DNA of 6,242 nt. It comes from Oscillospiraceae bacterium. Lineage in GTDB: Bacteria; Bacillota; Clostridia; Oscillospirales; Oscillospiraceae. The position numbers and the translations under genes were made by a program. Each line of letters opens with the position of its first letter. Within the stretch, counting starts at the first letter, position 1. The notes beneath the pieces are model-generated. The model worked only from the letters and a program-made list of their open reading frames with translations. It was not told the DNA's origin and did not search any database. The stretch lies in the NCBI GenBank assembly GCA_017624645.1, contig JAGAMQ010000148.1, positions 1 to 6,242 of the forward strand. Direction: 5' to 3'. Shown one piece after another: positions 5,122-6,242 of the stretch.

Positions 5122-5356
5122 TGTAAATGGCTGCGACGAAGCCACAGGTACTGCGAAAGATGCTCAGAGAGGAGCCTGCCCGGTGAGAGGGCTCTGCACC
5201 CCTGCGCCGTATCTACCCCTTCCGAGCCGCGGACCGGAAATGGTCTGCCGGGTGCGCCCGTTACCGCGTCAATGAGTGACGGCTTTTGCCGTAACCAGGG
5301 TGGAACCGTGGAATACTTTGTATCCCACCCCTGAATTATCAGGGGTGGGTATTTTT
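5122..5356 (+). promoter_or_regulatory. T-box riboswitch (threonine) controlling thrS
   Basis: This leader senses uncharged tRNA-Thr and switches between termination and read-through. Stem I: GGCT/AGCC (5129-5132/5225-5228), GAAG/CTTC (5138-5141/5219-5222), AGGTAC/GTATCT (5146-5151/5209-5214), the AGAGAG bulge (5166-5171), GAGCC/GGCTC (5172-5176/5190-5194) and apical GGTGAGAG (5182-5189). In the internal loop just above CTTC sits ACC (5215-5217), a threonine codon, one base before the helix as in known T-boxes, so it is the likely specifier. Further hairpins: 5232-5235/5242-5245, 5249-5252/5257-5260 and 5279-5283/5288-5292. T-box AGGGTGGAACCGTG is at 5297-5310. Antiterminator: AGGG (5297-5300) with CCCT (5329-5332) and GTGG (5308-5311) with CCAC (5325-5328), enclosing the 7-base bulge TGGAACC that binds the tRNA NCCA end. 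Confidence 0.95.
5324..5356 (+). terminator. Regulated terminator of the T-box
   Basis: An 11-bp stem, CCCACCCCTGA (5324-5334) with TCAGGGGTGGG (5339-5349), loop ATTA, then five T (5352-5356). Its 5' arm contains the CCAC and CCCT segments that otherwise pair in the antiterminator, so the two folds exclude each other. Confidence 0.95.
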
Positions 5357-5388
5357 ATCCCTTCCCCAATCTTTAAGGAGGAAAAAAC

Positions 5389-6242
5389 ATGTCCGAAGAA
5401 ACTTTGTACACCTTTGAAAACCCCGAATACCGTAAGACCTTCTGGCACACCTGCTCTCACATCATGGCGCAGGCCGTGAAGCGTCTGTGGCCCGAGGTGC
5501 AGCTTGCCATCGGCCCCGCCATTGACGAGGGCTGGTACTACGACTTCGATGCTCCCTTCTCCTTCACTCCTGAGCATCTGACCCAGATCGAAGCAGAGAT
5601 GAAGAAGATCTGCAAGGAGCGCATCCGTCTGGAGCGCAGCGAGAAACCTCGTGCCGAGGCCATCGCTTACATGGAGTCCCTCAACGAACCTTACAAGGTG
5701 GAGCTGATCCAGGATCTGCCCGAAGACGCCGTTATCAGCTTCTACACTCAGGGTGAGTTCACCGACCTGTGTGCCGGCCCCCATCTGGATCACACCGGCA
5801 GAGTCCGTCACAACGGTTTCAAGCTGACCAAGAGCTGCGGTGCCTACTGGCGGGGCGATTCCAACCGGAAAATGCTGCAGCGGATCTACGGCATCGGCTT
5901 CCCCAGCAAGGACGAGCTGGATGCTTATCTGGAGCAACAGGCCGAGGCTCTGAAGCGGGATCACAACAAGCTGGGCCGTGAGCTGGAATTCTTCACCACC
6001 GTGGAGGAGATCGGTCAGGGTCTGCCCATCCTGCTGCCCAAGGGTGCCCGGGTCATTCAGACTCTGCAGCGTTGGGTAGAGGACGAGGAGCAGAAGCGGG
6101 GCTATCTGCTGACCAAGACCCCTCTGATGGCCAAGAGTGACCTGTATAAGATCTCCGGCCACTGGGATCACTACCTTGACGGAATGTTTATCCTTGGCGA
6201 TCCTTATGATGAGACCAAGGAATGCTTCGCCCTCCGTCCCAT
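5389..6242 (+). CDS. thrS: Threonyl-tRNA synthetase, N-terminal part (3' end outside window), TGS domain absent
   Basis: 284 complete codons, then the window ends. ThrS charges tRNA-Thr with threonine in the cytoplasm. The protein starts almost directly with the editing domain: HxxxH (H20, H24 in HTCSHIM) and CxxxH (C128, H132 in LCAGPH), which hydrolyses mischarged Ser-tRNA-Thr. The class II catalytic core begins near 195-215 (GLPILLPKGARVIQTL; later TPLMAKSDLYKISGHWDHY) and the window stops at CFALRP, just before the zinc-ligand cysteine expected in the conserved MNCPGH. The usual ~60-residue N-terminal TGS domain is missing. The ATG at 5389 has AAGGAGG 7 bases upstream, and the T-box terminator ends only ~30 bases before, leaving no room for a TGS. 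Codons are strongly C/G-ending, as in a highly expressed gene. An antisense open frame over this gene is a shadow. Confidence 0.97.
   Translation, partial: MSEETLYTFENPEYRKTFWHTCSHIMAQAVKRLWPEVQLAIGPAIDEGWYYDFDAPFSFTPEHLTQIEAEMKKICKERIRLERSEKPRAEAIAYMESLNEPYKVELIQDLPEDAVISFYTQGEFTDLCAGPHLDHTGRVRHNGFKLTKSCGAYWRGDSNRKMLQRIYGIGFPSKDELDAYLEQQAEALKRDHNKLGRELEFFTTVEEIGQGLPILLPKGARVIQTLQRWVEDEEQKRGYLLTKTPLMAKSDLYKISGHWDHYLDGMFILGDPYDETKECFALRP

Noticed and set aside
5269..6171. A 300-codon minus-strand open frame
   Set aside because: It lies antisense to thrS, whose motifs, ribosome site and T-box are unambiguous; the Leu/Gln/Val-rich translation is the usual antisense shadow of a GC-rich gene.
1..6242. 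A new defence, toxin or metabolic system
   Set aside because: Apart from the recombinase end and the hairpin cluster, every gene belongs to a well-known housekeeping family; no unexplained gene set is present.

Overview
The window looks chromosomal and comes from a low-to-mid GC Firmicute, most likely a gut-type clostridium of the Oscillospirales/Ruminococcaceae kind. Pointers are a T-box leader on thrS, a YabE-like G5/3D-domain cell-wall protein next to rsmA, strong AAGGAGG-type ribosome sites, TGn-extended -10 promoters and a large serine recombinase of the clostridial type. This placement is inference from gene content; no rRNA or other direct marker is present.

Layout. (1) 1-~900: 3' part of a large serine recombinase gene (+), whose catalytic domain lies left of the window. 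It is probably the edge of an integrated mobile element and looks less GC-rich than the rest. (2) ~905-1200: a non-coding junction. It holds a bidirectional intrinsic terminator, three perfect 9-10 bp hairpins, a fourth imperfect one, a 9-bp inverted repeat enclosing all four, and a degenerate tRNA T-arm/3'-end-like sequence on the minus strand. This is the least explained part of the window. (3) 1201-1928: sfsA (+) with its own promoter. (4) 1944-1976: terminator shared by convergent genes. (5) 1982-4662 (all -): a YabE-like G5/3D protein, then rsmA (ksgA), then a YjjG-type HAD nucleotidase whose start overlaps the end of rsmA. (6) 4663-5388: divergent intergenic region with the promoter and leader of the 3D protein, an AT-rich stretch with several inverted repeats, and a complete threonine T-box riboswitch. 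(7) 5389-end: thrS (+), truncated by the window edge and lacking the usual N-terminal TGS domain.

How the parts relate. The rsmA/HAD pair is a coupled housekeeping unit (ribosome maturation plus nucleotide clean-up), transcribed from its own promoter and possibly also by read-through from the 3D-protein gene, since no terminator is visible between them. thrS is controlled by uncharged tRNA-Thr through the T-box. The recombinase and the structured junction are the only accessory features. I see no defence, toxin-antitoxin, CRISPR or biosynthetic system here. The best candidates for something undescribed are the hairpin cluster at 913-1110 and the recombinase/host junction around it.
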